DNA of 64,000 bases from Mactromeris polynyma (taxonomy: Eukaryota > Mollusca > Bivalvia > Venerida > Mactridae): positions 3,658,001 to 3,722,000 of the forward strand of contig JASFXZ010000038.1 in assembly GCA_032209605.1 (NCBI GenBank), written 5' to 3'. This document shows positions 23,368-36,200 of this stretch, piece by piece. The translations under genes and the position numbers were made by a program. The notes beneath the pieces are model-generated. The model did not search any database, had not been told where the DNA came from, and worked only from the letters and a program-made list of their open reading frames with translations. Position 1 is the first letter of the stretch. Each line of letters starts with the position of its first letter.

Positions 23368-24096
23368 TCTCCAATATTCCATGTCTCGTGTCCCTAGTGC
23401 CTTTGTTACTAGTTACGTTAATGTATAATATTCCATGTATCGTGTCCCTAGTGCCTTTGTTACTAGTTACGTTAATGTATAATATTCCATGTATCGTGTC
23501 CCTAGTGCCTTTGTTACTAGTTACGTTAATGTATAATATTCCATGTATCGTGTCCCTAGTGCCTTTGTTACTAGTTACGTTAATGTATAATATTCCATGT
23601 ATCGTGTCCCTAGTGCCTTTGTTACTAGTTACGTTAATGTATAATATTTCATGTCTCGTGTCCCTAGTGCCTTTGTTACTAGTTACGTTAATGTATAATA
23701 TTCCACGTATCGTGTCCCTAGTGCCTTTGTTACTAATTACGTTAATGTATAATATTCCATGTCTCGTGTCCCTAGTGCCTTTGTTACTAGTTACGTTAAT
23801 GTATAATATTCCATGTCTCGTGTCCCTAGTGCCTTTGTTACTAGTTACGTTAATGTATAATATTCCATGTCTCGTGTCCCTAGTGCCTTTGTTACTAGTT
23901 ACGTTAATGTATAATATTCCATGTCTCGTGTCCCTAGTGCCTTTGTTACTATAGTTACGTTAATGTATAATATTTCATGTCTCGTGTCCCTAGTGCCTTT
24001 GTTACTAGTTACGTTAATGTATAATATTCCATGTCTCGTGTCCCTAGTGCCTTTGTTACTAGTTACGTTAATGTATAATATTCCATGTCTTCTTGT
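23368..24096. repeat. 54-bp minisatellite, ~13.5 copies
   Basis: Unit contains TCGTGTCCCTAGTGCCTTTG and TTACTAGTTACGTTAATG. The copies differ by a few substitutions (ATGTATCG versus ATGTCTCG), and a 2-bp insertion occurs near 23951. The period is a multiple of 3, so it is open for 217 codons, but I treat that hydrophobic repeat protein as an artefact. Confidence 0.9.
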
Positions 24097-26355
24097 ATCT
24101 TTAATACTTGGAAAAAACTCTTCATTAGTTGTTCATAATTCATTCTTCGAGCATAATTTATTACATGTAGCGCTTTTTTTCTTTTCGAAAAAATCGGTTA
24201 CTGGCGAAAGTAAACTGTAGTTTCGCTAAATGTAACTTGTTTATGAAAGGTGAAGCTAACTCCAAAATTTAATGAGCGCCGCTATACGACTTCAGCACTC
24301 GCATAAATACCGTAATCATGTGACAGTGTAACAATCGATTTGTCACAGTTTCTGTTCTATTTTGTTCTGCATTATAATTAATTTAGCACATAATTGTTCA
24401 CATGCATTGTATGTATTTATTCAGTTGATTTCAATATCAAATTCACTTTCGTGATTTGTATTGTTATAACTTAATTTGTTACAATCAAAGTATTTAATAA
24501 TTTAGAAATGTTCGTAGTCTTCATATGAAACTTTGCCTCTATTGAAGACCAACAATGGAATAGTTTTGTTTTATTAAAAGCAAACACGTTGTTATCCTGA
24601 AATTACACTTCAATATAATAAAAATACATTAACAGGTTTTAAAGTGAATGGAAATACATCGATCGCATATTTGATGTGGAAAATGTGATATGGACCATGT
24701 ACATGTATGATATATAAATGTACAGAATACTGAAGCAGTAGACACTTTAAAATTACTTTATTCAGTCATTATGTATAATGTATATATACTTTTCATTTCT
24801 ATATGTGTATGTCAAGATGGCCAGTCTATAGAATCAGTGAAAATCTTGAGCACCATGAAGTCGTATTTCTTAAATACCTTTGATCTCAATTTGGCTCAAT
24901 AATGTTCAATTTGATAGACTAATAATATTATCATTAGCATCAGGCTGTTACAAACTACAAAATGCTGTCCATCTATGTCATGTTTTCTTAACGTATATAT
25001 TTCCATCATGCTGGACGATGTTACTCGAAATCTTTGGATCGATCAACATTGCAAATTTGTATTTTTAAAGTTGATTTAATAAAGGGATTTAACATTTAAA
25101 AAAACACTTAACAGTGAAAAGTTTAGTCAGTATTCAGAAGTCAAGTAAGGATGTGTAGCACAATCATAAATTGATATGTCTACATTCAAACCATAATTTA
25201 GGAAATACGAATTCATTCATTCCCAGTCCGTCATTTACAATGAGCAGATTTGAATATGCTTCGAGATTGTTTGGCTTACACACCGTTGTGACTCAAGTAA
25301 CAGAAGCGAGCATAATACATACCTTAACAAACTAGGCATGTATGAATTGATAAATGTGTTTGTCGGTTGAATGAAAAATACTGGAAGTAGTGTCATATTT
25401 AGTATTAAAGTCTAATCACTTTCATCTCATTATCGCTTGTAAAAAAAGATGAGCACCATGTTATGTTATAATTGATTTGACCTCAAATGACCTTGTCCGC
25501 TGCCCTTGGCGGGTGACCTTGATTTTACTTCAGCCAATGAGCGGCAAACATATTCATATGTAATATACACGTTCTGTTTACATAATAGAAATATATACAG
25601 AACGTGTTTTATATATTTTCATTGACTATACTTGTATATTCTACGCAAAAAATAGATAGAGGTGGTGTAACAATAGCAGTATGTAAAAAAGACATTTCGA
25701 TACAACATCTGTAGCACATGAAATCAAATCAACCAACTTATTGAAGACAGTTCAGTACATGCAAAACAAGGTTTTCGCGATATTTAATGGATTTGTATAT
25801 ATAAGTAACCTTACTGCACAGAATTGCGTAAACTGTAACAAGCGCTATTCAATCAGCTTGACCGAATACACATGTATATTTCGTGCACTGGAAACACTAA
25901 TTTTGTGCATGTTAATCATCTTTGTTATGTATTTGTTCCTGTAGTACTAGAATGCAAATTAATTTTGTATTTGGATGTTACAAATGAAGCCAGCCATCTA
26001 AACTTACTGCAGTGATATAGGGTGTATGTGCCTTTAAAACCAAAACATGTAACCAATCGTAGAGCTTTTTGATGTTGTAATACGAATAGTTTAACAGCCA
26101 GACGAATAGTAAGGTGTATTACGATATGTAGAACAATATTTGCATAATGATTATGAATAAAAAATGCATGAATACGTCGGGCAGGAAACATGAGGTAGAC
26201 AGCCACCCCAAGAAGTACAAGAAAACATAAATACTGTACTTGCATGTAAACAATTACTCAGCCGCCCAATACTATAAGATGAAAAACAGCAAGCCACAAA
26301 GCAACTACCGGGTGAATAGGAGTACCGCTTAAGACAAGTTCGAAGCGAAATTATC
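24097..26355. other. Intergenic, nothing coding recognised
   Basis: AT-rich sequence without a recognisable gene. A hairpin with 11-bp arms (ACACGTTCTGT/ACAGAACGTGT) lies at about 25567-25605. A 106-codon minus frame at 25925-26245 has no known domain. Confidence 0.4.
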
Positions 26356-26439
26356 ACTGGAGACCATCACTGGAGACCATCACTGGAGACCATCACTGGA
26401 GACCATCACTGGAAACCATCACTGGAAACCATCACTGAC
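26356..26439. repeat. 13-bp tandem repeat, ~6 copies
   Basis: Unit CATCACTGGAGAC, with the last copies carrying GAAAC in place of GAGAC. Confidence 0.85.
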
Positions 26440-26629
26440 ATTTACGTAAAAGCTTTAGAAACACGGATACTCACTTTTGTGATTTTTGTAGCTGTAAATC
26501 ACTGTATGGTTATTATTTCTATGTAAGTTTTAGATGTATGTCAACTTCCCCTTACCCCAGGTGCAGTGATTTTACTTTATGTACTACTCATATTCTTTTC
26601 TCCTCCCTTTCGGCCTATTATTGCTGACT

Positions 26630-27366
26630 TCCATGATGTTATCCATCAGATAATATTTCTCCCCTTGTTGTCCCCCTAACTTTTCCTTAGTTGTACTTTA
26701 TGGTCGGCCAGACCATTCCTTGCACCCCTATTTTAATATAATTATGTTAAACCTTGCACCCATATTCCCCTACATGTTTACCCTTGCACCCATATTCCCC
26801 TACATGTTTACCCTTGCACCCATATTCCCCTACATGTTTACCCTTGCACCCATATTCCCCTACATGTTTACCCTTGCACCCATATCCCCCCCTACATGTT
26901 TATCCTTGTACCCATATTTCCCTACATGTTTACCCTTGCACCCATATCCCCCCTACATGTTTACCCTTGTACCCATATTCCCCTACATGTTTACCCTTGT
27001 ACCCATATTCCCCTACATGTTTACCCTTGCACCCATATTCCCCTACATGTTTACCCTTGTACCCATATTCCCCTACATGTTTACCCTTGTACCCATATTC
27101 CCCTACATGTTTACCCTTGTACCCATATCCCCCTACATGTTTACCCTTGTACCCATATTCCCCCCTACATGTTTACCCTTGTACCCATATTCTCCTACAT
27201 GTTTACCCTTGTACCCATATTCTCCTACATGTTTACCCTTGCACCCATATTCCCCCCTACATGTTTACCCTTGCACCTCCTCAGTGCCTAATGTTTTAAT
27301 GGGGGTCTTTGTGAGGTGGCATTGTGTTGCCATGTTGCTCTCCCTGGAACAATTTAATCTCTCATT
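26630..27366 (-). mobile_element. RepC copy carrying an expanded minisatellite
   Basis: On the minus strand the RepC order is preserved. The start is near 27366 (AGAGATTAAATTGTTCCAGG); then come CCATTAAAACATTAGGCACT and GGAGGTGCAAGG; the 30-bp array follows; the end is GGCCGACCATAAAG near 26705 and GGGGGACAACAAGGGGAG near 26670. The array sits exactly where other copies have a single 30-bp segment. Confidence 0.7.
26752..27281. repeat. 30-bp minisatellite, ~18 copies, derived from RepC
   Basis: Unit TTGCACCCATATTCCCCTAC + ATGTTTACCC. Several copies vary by one or two C in the CCCC run, so the frame shifts along the array and all three plus frames are open over long stretches. Ungapped comparison with 39724-39753 (reverse complement) gives 24 of 30 identical bases. 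Confidence 0.9.
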
Positions 27367-27424
27367 CTTTGTAACTCAATCACTTGATAATACTGCACAG
27401 TATTGACGAGTGTATGAATGATAG

Positions 27425-27545
27425 GAAATATTAAGTTGTTACAAGAGGTGCCACACACAGAGATGCCAGCGAAACATCAACATATGAAACATTAGGAGGG
27501 TAAGGGCAAATAGCTATTGGAATGGGGGAAGTAAAGAACCGTCTG
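27425..27545 (+). mobile_element. Diverged RepC-like fragment
   Basis: AATATTAAGTTGTTACAAG, CACACACAGAGATGCC, GAAACATTAGGAGGGTAAGG follow the order of RepC 5' sequence but with low identity. Confidence 0.4.
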
Positions 27546-28221
27546 ACTGGCTATCAAAACAACCATTTAAGGGAACAACAACAACAAGGGGAAAAGAGAT
27601 GGAAGAGATGGAATGACAGACTAAGCACCTACAACGTCGAACAAGAGCTGAAACAATTATCTCGTATGTTTGTTTAACGGCGTGTATCGCATTGATGCTG
27701 TTTAGTCAAGAACTTGAAGTGGCAGATAAAAGATATGCTAAATAATTATTCGAAATCTGATAATTCGCTAATTAAATATTTACTTCACCATGATCTAAAA
27801 CTTACAATAAATTATTTAAAGAACTAAGTGCTAAGTAGCTATCAGAAGTTGTATCAAAAACTTTCATATTCGATTTATGGAACTCACCAATAGTTTTCTT
27901 TATGGTGATTAAAGCACTCGGTTATACATATAAGAGTAAGAGCCTTTTTTGTTCAGTGTGAAGATGTTATGCGCATGTAAAGCATTTAATGGTATACGCC
28001 TGAGACTGAAAAGCAAGTACAATACAGTCAACCGGTAAAACAAACATAACTCATATTACCAATTCTGATGTGCTTTAAATTATTCATGGAATAAAATGCT
28101 CTATAATTTTAAATCAGAGGCATCAAATGCTTTTGACTCGTCGGATCCAAATGAGCGCATAAAATAGAAGCGTTTTAATGACATTGGCATTAGTTTTGAT
28201 AGTGAAATATCTAAAGGGACA
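27546..28221 (+). other. Upstream region of the PAN-Link gene
   Basis: No gene or clear promoter box is recognised. The start codon at 28222 is preceded by an A-rich, plausible 5' UTR. Confidence 0.35.
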
Positions 28222-30140
28222 ATGGCATCGTTCTGTCTGTTTTTGGTAGTTGTGAGTACGTGTGTGTGTGTTGTACGAGCGGATGTATCGATACAGAAGT
28301 TTCGAGCAAGACTTAACTCGAAATTATGGGGCCATGAGGTGCAGAAGTCCATACTATCTGACACTTTGATAATGTGTGTGACGCTTTGTAAAATAGAGCA
28401 ATCGTTTCTGTGTCAAACCGCATCATGGGGTGAAGGAACGTGTCAGCTTTCGGAGGTAACACGCATACACCTCTACTCGGGAACACCTGGCTTAGAGAAG
28501 AATGATGATTGGATCACCGTGTGCCGAGTAATATTTCCAGGTAAATAATACAGTTTGACAAATATTTCTTTATTTTGTATTGCCGCGTTTCGATGAAGAA
28601 TAAGTCGCATCCAATTCAAAATGCGACAACTAAACTGAAATGATACTATCGCTATTAAAACTCGAACGAGAACACAAACATTTCTCGTTTAATGAAATAT
28701 AAAACACTAATTATCCACATTGCATGTACCTAGATATACCATCAATGGCCAAAATTTAGTTCCCAAAATTAAGGGTATTTTAACGTTAAAAAGTATCACT
28801 ATGTTTGAGGGTGAATAATTCTGATATTGCATGATCGACTGTAATGATACTTCGTAGGATTAATGAGTCTAGTATGCATGGCAACTGACGCACGACGCGT
28901 CACCCTTGGCGACGTATACACAAAATAAGTCCACAATAATTAACGACGGTCCTGCGCGACAAAGAAACCTTTTTCGGCGAAGCCTTTCTAACAGGGCTTT
29001 GCTATTTGCATATTGAGTGTTGTGTAAACCAATCAAATCTTACGTTAAGATCTAAACCAACTTCTCTTCAACCGAACAACGTTTGTAACCTTGACGCGGA
29101 TTAGTTAACTTTTCGATGAGGGGTACGTGAATTTACCGAAACCCTTTTTGGATCTGGAAGGACCAGCAATCGTAACATCTCGACATTTTTTTATGTTGCA
29201 CAACACATCTTACTTAACCTTTAAATTGCGCCGACCATCTTTTTCAAGATATTTCTTATTTGAAATGTAATCGTCCAAGAAATATATTCTTTCATTCGCG
29301 GTTAATAAAACCGCACTATAAAGCTAGAGAAAGACGGATTTTCTCATGGAAATACTTAGCTAAAAAACGGGGATAAATCGGCGAACAATTTTAATTCTTT
29401 TCAACAAACATGCATCCTGTCGTCACAAGGCGCGATTTTGAACGTTAAATTGTGGCAAGTGTAATGGATTTGGGGTGTACTTTTTAATGGAGTAGAAACG
29501 ATTACTTCTATAAATAGAAACTCCTGATCAAAATGTGTGACCTGCGGTAGCTGGGTATTTTGAAATTGCCATTTGATCTTCCAAGAAACAATGTTACATC
29601 CCTTAAACAATAACTGATCCCTCCGGCTTTTGGCGACTAACAATACTGACTGCTAACTAATTTGTATCACCGCAACACTGTAAACATAAATGTTTTAAAG
29701 CAAGAACTACAGGATTACTGGCCAAACACTGGATCACCTCGTATTCCCGACTTTAGTGAATGAAACACAGCAGTACGGACTAAGTGAGAAGACATATATG
29801 TAATAACATTATTCAAGTCCATGTTTGTATTGTAAAATTATATATAGTCTTTGACTTCTTCGTTTCAGTGTTCTTGGTGCAGGGCGATGGAGGAAGATAC
29901 AGTCTGTCGTTTGAGGCAGGAAAAAATGCATGTGTGGAGAGTGGAACCAGTATAGCATCCAGACAGGATCTGCTTGACGCCGGAAGAATGGGGTTGAATT
30001 TGTGCGAATGTGGATTTCTATCCGACGGATCATCAGGATTTGTGGCGACTGAAACATGTGATTGGAGGAAATGGTATGAAGGGATCCATGAAGGGTGTGA
30101 CGATGTGTATTCGGATATGGCTGTTTATTGCAAAGCGTAG
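28222..30140 (+). CDS. Small secreted protein with PAN/apple-like and Link-like domains (two exons)
   Basis: Exons 28222-28540 and 29869-30140 (GT-AG, phase 1) give 196 residues. Residues 1-20 are a signal peptide (MASFCLFLVVVSTCVCVVRA). Exon 1 then has a cysteine pattern like a PAN/apple module (MCVTLCKIEQSFLCQ, GTCQLS, WITVCRV). Exon 2 resembles a Link (hyaluronan-binding, C-type-lectin-like) fold: GRYSLSFEAGKNACVESG, ASRQDLLDAGRMGLNLCECG, FLSDGSSGFV and the terminal MAVYCKA. The second acceptor in GGTGCAG would break the frame, so TTTCAG at 29868 is chosen. Link domains bind glycosaminoglycans and PAN modules bind protein or carbohydrate, so an extracellular adhesion or immune role is inferred, not shown. 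A RepA copy lies in the intron. Confidence 0.75.
28972..29275 (+). mobile_element. RepA dispersed repeat, copy 1
   Basis: Runs from TTTTTCGGCGAAGCC through GTGTTGTGTAAACCAATCAA and TTGACGCGGATTAGTTAACT to ACCTTTAAATTGCGCCGACC and CAAGATATTTCTT. About 300 bp, non-coding, class unknown; it lies in the PAN-Link intron. Confidence 0.75.
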
Positions 30141-31345
30141 TTCCGATATTGCACATGCTCAGGCTAAATATGAAATGAAACCATATAAAATATATCAACC
30201 ACGTGCATTATGAAATATTTATATTTTCTTCGAAATTTATGTACTAGTAGAACTTTGCATAGTATTACTTATGTTTGTTATGTGAACTTACTTATACAAT
30301 TACTGCAAACTATTACTAGTATAAAGTTTTTTCTATGACCATTTTGTCCTAAGTATCGTGATACCCTCGTTAGTTGTCTGCTGATATTATTTCTTAAATC
30401 TGATGTGGTCGTAAGATATGATTTGCTATTTTGTGCCCCCTACGGAAACTGAAGGTATATAACATTGCCCAAGTCCGCTCATCCGTCAGTCCCACTTAAA
30501 TTTGTGTTGCTACAATCTCATTTGTATTCAATCGGAAAAAGCATAGTTTTACGCATTGACTTTGGAAAGAGTACATGAAAACAACAATACGGTGTCACTC
30601 AGATATCAAAGAGTATAGGCTCTAGTGTATCAAATCTTCTTAGCAATAAAACTCGACTCAAGAAATGTTGTACCTCGTTATGTTTCGTATGCAAACGACC
30701 AATAAGAGCAGTCCTGTCCTTTGACTTAAATATGGTTTGTTGGAGCAGCAAACTTTTTGTTGCTTTTATCTCGAATAGTATAGGAACTCGAAAAACAATT
30801 CCTTTTGGGATAGAAGTGGGTCACATGAAATTGCGCAGCTGAATGTTTTCGATTAGAGCACAGTTATGCCACTGGACACAGTAAAATGGATTCTGAAACA
30901 CAAAGTTTGGGACACTCCAATTTCAAAAGGCATATTTGCTAAATAAACAAAATTACCAGAAGATATCAGTCATCGCATGACATAGTGCGCATGTGTCCTT
31001 CGTTGGAGTTGTATTGTAGTCGATTTTGCTACTTGAGTCACAGCGGCGTGTAAGCCAATCAAATATTAAGATAAATGTCGATGCAAATTTGGAACAGCTG
31101 AACTATGTATACATGTATACTGGACGCTAATTTGTTTAAATCTGCACATTGTAAACGATAGGCTGGAACGGAATAAATTCGCATGCCCTAAATTGTGGTT
31201 TGAATGTAGACAGACTATGATTGTTCTACACCTTCTCACGGACACTTTTGATACTTATGAATTATTGTCGCAGTTTCATGTATTTGACACATCAAAATAA
31301 AACAGGGGCTTGTTAATCAAATTTATGTTAATCAGGCAAAGCAAC
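30141..31345. other. 3' region of the PAN-Link gene and spacer
   Basis: AATAAA at 30645-30650 is a possible polyadenylation signal. No gene is recognised. Confidence 0.35.
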
Positions 31346-31662
31346 AGTAAATTACCAGACTATTCATTGATCAATTATTCTTACAGTAAATTACCAGACT
31401 ATTCATTGGTCAATTATTCTTACAGTAAATTACCAGACTATTCATTGGTCAATTATTCTTACAGTAAATTACCAGACTATTCATTGGTCAATTATTCTTA
31501 CAGTAAATTATCAGACTATTCATTGGTCAATTATTCTTACAGTAAATTACCAGACTATTCATTGGTCAATTATTCTTACAGTAAATTACCAGACTATTCA
31601 TTGGTCAATTATTCTTACAGTAAATTACCAGACTTTTCATTGGTCAATTATTCTTACCCAAA
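31346..31662. repeat. 39-bp minisatellite, ~8 copies
   Basis: Unit AGTAAATTACCAGACTATTC + ATTGGTCAATTATTCTTAC. It is open in one frame (13-residue repeat SKLPDYSLVNYSY) because 39 is a multiple of 3, but there is no signal peptide, splice context or domain, so it is called non-coding. Confidence 0.9.
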
Positions 31663-31871
31663 TGCAAAATACCAGGAGTGTGAAAACAGGGTCTGAAAAT
31701 TTCATTTCCGTCTGGTAGGTAAGTTCTTAAGTTTTGTTGATTTCCAATCAGTGGTTGCTCGTCCCATAGTAGTATACATTTCCATGGAGTTTTGTTAAAT
31801 TCTGACTAATGGTTGCTAACGAAGTGTGCAGACACAAATTTATATACAAAATCAACAGTGGACCATAACTC

Positions 31872-32707
31872 CTTGAAGTCACCAAACCATACATAACAAT
31901 ATGCGCATCTCATACCTTGAAGTCACCAAACCATACATAACAATATGCGCATCTCATACCTTGAAGTCACCAAACCATACATAACAATATGCGCATCTCA
32001 TACCTTGAAGTCACCAAACCATACATAACAATATGCGCATCTCATACCTTGAAGTCACCAAACCATACATAACAATATGCGCATCTCATACCTTGAAGTC
32101 ACCAAACCATACATAACAATATGCGCATCTCATACCTTGAAGTCACCAAACCATACATAACAATATGCGCATCTCATACCTTGAAGTCACCAAACCATAC
32201 ATAACAATATGCGCATCTCATACCTTGAAGTCACCAAACCATACATAACAATATGCGCATCTCATACCTTGAAGTCACCAAACCATACATAACAATATGC
32301 GCATCTCATACCTTGAAGTCACCAAACCATACATAACAATATGCGCATCTCATACCTTGAAGTCACCAAACCATACATAACAATATGCGCATCTCATACC
32401 TTGAAGTCACCAAACCATACATAACAATATGCGCATCTCATACCTTGAAGTCACCAAACCATACATAACAATATGCGCATCTCATACCTTGAAGTCACCA
32501 AACCATACATAACAATATGCGCATCTCATACCTTGAAGTCACCAAACCATACATAACAATATGCGCATCTCATACCTTGAAGTCACCAAACCATACATAA
32601 CAATATGCGCATCTCATACCTTGAAGTCACCAAACCATACATAACAATATGCGCATCTCATACCTTGAAGTCACCAAACCATACATAACAATATGCGCAT
32701 CTCATAC
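31872..32707. repeat. 44-bp minisatellite, 19 near-identical copies
   Basis: Unit ACCTTGAAGTCACCAAACCA + TACATAACAATATGCGCATC + TCAT. I see no difference between copies. Such homogeneity points to recent expansion or active homogenisation, and copy number may be mis-assembled. Confidence 0.95.
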
Positions 32708-33215
32708 AAGTAAATAAGATTTCATCAAAGTTTGTTGCATTCCAAACTGTGGTTTAGATTTGATGTCAATTTTTAATGGTAAACAGGGGGAAATGTGAAG
32801 TAAATGCTCTCCTAAGTCTATTGATTTTAAATCCGAAGACACAAAGTCTAACATAGTAAGAGCATGACAAGTGACTGCAGACGTACGTTGGCGGGTTACA
32901 TAATCATTGGGACATCGGCTTTTTCAGAAACTGAGCTAAGCCCAATATTTAATATTTTGTGAACGAAGACGACGAAGGTCAAGCTACCATAGTTTTTTTT
33001 AAGAAAAAAAGCCGAGCTGAACTACTTCATCCGATTTTGATTTTTAAATGACACCCTTTAGCATAGCATTTGGAGAATCGTGTCGTTACCGAGCAAATAT
33101 GCAAACCTTGCATTTGTGAGTTCATGAGTTTGCAAACAATGCTTTCAAACAACCGTATTGATTTCCCAACCATATTTGCTTTTCTGTCAGTTCATTTAAT
33201 TCAATTATTTATAAA

Positions 33216-33221
33216 TTTATT
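33216..33221 (-). terminator. Candidate polyadenylation signal for the minus-strand ectodomain gene
   Basis: AATAAA on the minus strand, 54 bp past the stop codon at 33275. Weak alone in AT-rich DNA, but it agrees with the gene ending here. Confidence 0.35.
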
Positions 33222-33274
33222 TATGTATTCAATTCCTTTAGAAATATATTCATTATTTCAATTCATTTGGAAAT

Positions 33275-36200
33275 TTAAATATAAAATGAGGAGAAGAATG
33301 GAGTCATGTAGACAATAAAAAAAGAAGTTGTAATGACTGGAGCTTGGCACCCATTCCGGACTAGCCTCAAACCAGAATTTTCAATACAGACACGAACTAA
33401 TGTATTGTCACGAATGCCTGGGAAATAAAACTCTCCTGGAATCAAATACCTGCCGCTGAAGTTATTATACAGGGCAAGACTATGAATGCTGAATTCTCCT
33501 GCATTCAGATGAACCTGCTCACAGTACGACATATGACCGACAATAATAGTTCCCTGGCGTTCGTTGAAATGGGAATTGTAAATATATTGCAATCGTCGAT
33601 TTCCGTCTATTTCCGGTAGATTCCGTATGTTGGAATAAAGGAAGTAATCATCACGTACATCCATGAAATCTGCTTTCAATGACCATGCAGCATTGGCGGT
33701 TTGTACAGTCCAGATTTTATCTTTCAGCTTATAGATGTTGTTCATGATATTTTTGGGGTTTATAAATTCAAATTTTCGACCAAGAAGTACCATAATCTTG
33801 TCGGTGATCATAGGTTGTGCAGAGTTGATGGGAAAGTAGTATATCTTCCGTAGATTCCAATGTCGGAACCATTGGGATGTAAAAGAAAGTTCAGTTACAT
33901 CTGTCGTGTTCAGTAAAACATCGGACATCAGCTGCAAGAACACTTTAATTTGAGCGTTGTACCAAGTCTTTAATATAAACGCACACATACCATCAGCAGT
34001 ATACGTCTGACCAGTTGGACACATCACCGGACGACATGTACCTTCGACCTTCAAAGAACAAAACAAACAAGAAATAGTTCCGTAATTGTATACATTTACT
34101 TCTACGCTTTACTACAATTGCCTTTTTCATCGGGTCTGAATACATACATACATGTATGTGCAAACCCTTAAAAGCGATATAAACTTTTAATGTCATTAAT
34201 GTATGTACAGTAAAACCTCGATAATAAGATCGCCCATGTGACCCTTGACAACTGGTCTCTTAGTGAGGTTGTCTTGTTATAATAAGTTATAATAAATGTT
34301 GAATAAGAAGTAAAACAGTGAAAATGGACTTGAAATGTTTGGTTGTATTGTTGAGGTGGTTTTATTATCGAGGTGGTCTTTAAATTAGATTTTACTGTAA
34401 TGTATTTAAATATTTGACAAAAAGTGACATCCTTGCATAAGAAGATCTTATTCATACCGTTAAATTTGACATGCTTTTTGCAACAAAACAGATATTTCAA
34501 TTCTATCTGCCTTACAGAAGACTCGTTACGGTCACTGTAGAACTCTCTGCATAAGCTATTGATTGTGATGCTTTCCAAAACGAAATTACATTCACGTAGG
34601 GAGAACGTTTTTGATGTACATACTTACTGAATCCCTGTTCGTAATTATAAGACAGATTTTCTAATTTAAGCAACTGAAAATTTGGTATCAAAACTTGTTA
34701 CTTTCGATTTAGAAATATATCAATATCAAAGTAACCAAAAATCATTGTGTGAAATGAAATGCATTTCGGGTAGCCTGCAACTACCGTATAGCTCTCAGAC
34801 AAGAGAAAAAAAAAACTGCCAGGCCACTTTGATATATTGCTACTAAATCAGATGCAATTAATGCATGACTTACTCTAACTCCTTCCTTGAATAAACATGC
34901 TTGTCGAACCCTTTTAAATATGACAGGGTCGTTGAAATCATCTAATGTTGAATCGTCAAGCAAAGCAATGTAGTCTCGCTGGTTACGTTTACTCTCTTCA
35001 TCGTGCGGGCAGCTTTCCTGGTTGTATTTGCCGTTGCAGACCGAACAAAATACATTTTTGTACATAACCCTGTCTGTACCTCTGTATGGAGACACGAGGT
35101 CACTGTAACAAGCCGCGATGAGTTGGTCACGTGGCATTAATGTGTTTACACTTATCGTTTCCGGACAAGAGCTGACAAGGTTCTTGAAGCATAGATGTTC
35201 TTGTAAAACCGAAATTTCATCGGGAAATTCAAACCAAACGTCACATTTTTTAATGAATGTGTTCCATGCTATGTTAGATAACAGAGCGCCTTTACTTAAA
35301 TAATCTGTATGAGCGCAAGCGAGATACGCCTTCCATCGAACTGAATCAACAACGCCGTATGCTGCGGCACAGGCAGAATTTTTGTATATCATCCGACGAG
35401 ACTTGGAGTATACGGGGTACAGACTTCCCCAAGGGGCTACGTTTGTATTTCCGCACGTAGAACTTGAAGTCTCATTACAGTCAAATTGCTCCGAGTCTAC
35501 CATCATATAAGATTTATATCCCAGTTCTTCGCTGTCATCAAGTGCTGGGTATAAAGTCGAATAGCACCTTGTGTGATTGGTTTTCTCATTGTAGATATCA
35601 GGTAATGGAAAACAACAATTCCTTGAAGCATGACATGTATCTAAACAGGAACACGCTGAAATGATATAGATATATGTAAATAAACAAAACATGAAATACA
35701 TAACGTTAAAACATTATAAAGGCCTGGCCCAAACGTCACATAATGATCGACATGTATATCTTATTCTATCTCAAATATTTCAAAAGAAACCATATATTTT
35801 GAATTACAATCAGTATAGAGCCAATTGAAAGAACTTGAGGAGTATATATTAGTGACATGATGGCATCATTTGCAATGGCGAGACTGTTCATTGCATAATT
35901 TATACCACAAGAAATTAAATATTCAACTCAAGAAAGTTTCATTTTTCTTCAAACGACATTAGCTATCAGTTGTTCTATCTATTGTTTTTTAGTTTCCATC
36001 TAGTACGTTAACTTGTTCTTCGACGAGCATCTGAACACCACTTAACATAAAACAAGCTATTGAAATAAACATGCATCTAACTGGCCCTGAGTTTGTACAA
36101 TGTCCCCCAGTATTTTTAACGACAGTTCCAATGCTGTAAATCGCTTTCCACAAGCGCAGTTCTTGTACTTGATATATTCACAATCAATATGGACGAAATA

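Noticed and set aside
26720..27406. Long proline/tyrosine-rich frames (up to 228 codons) in three plus frames
   Set aside because: They follow the 30-bp array in all three frames, with frame shifts at variable C runs, and the array derives from a non-coding dispersed repeat.
31310..31696. 128-codon frame with a 13-residue repeat
   Set aside because: The period of 39 bp keeps any stop-free unit open; there is no signal peptide, domain or splice context.
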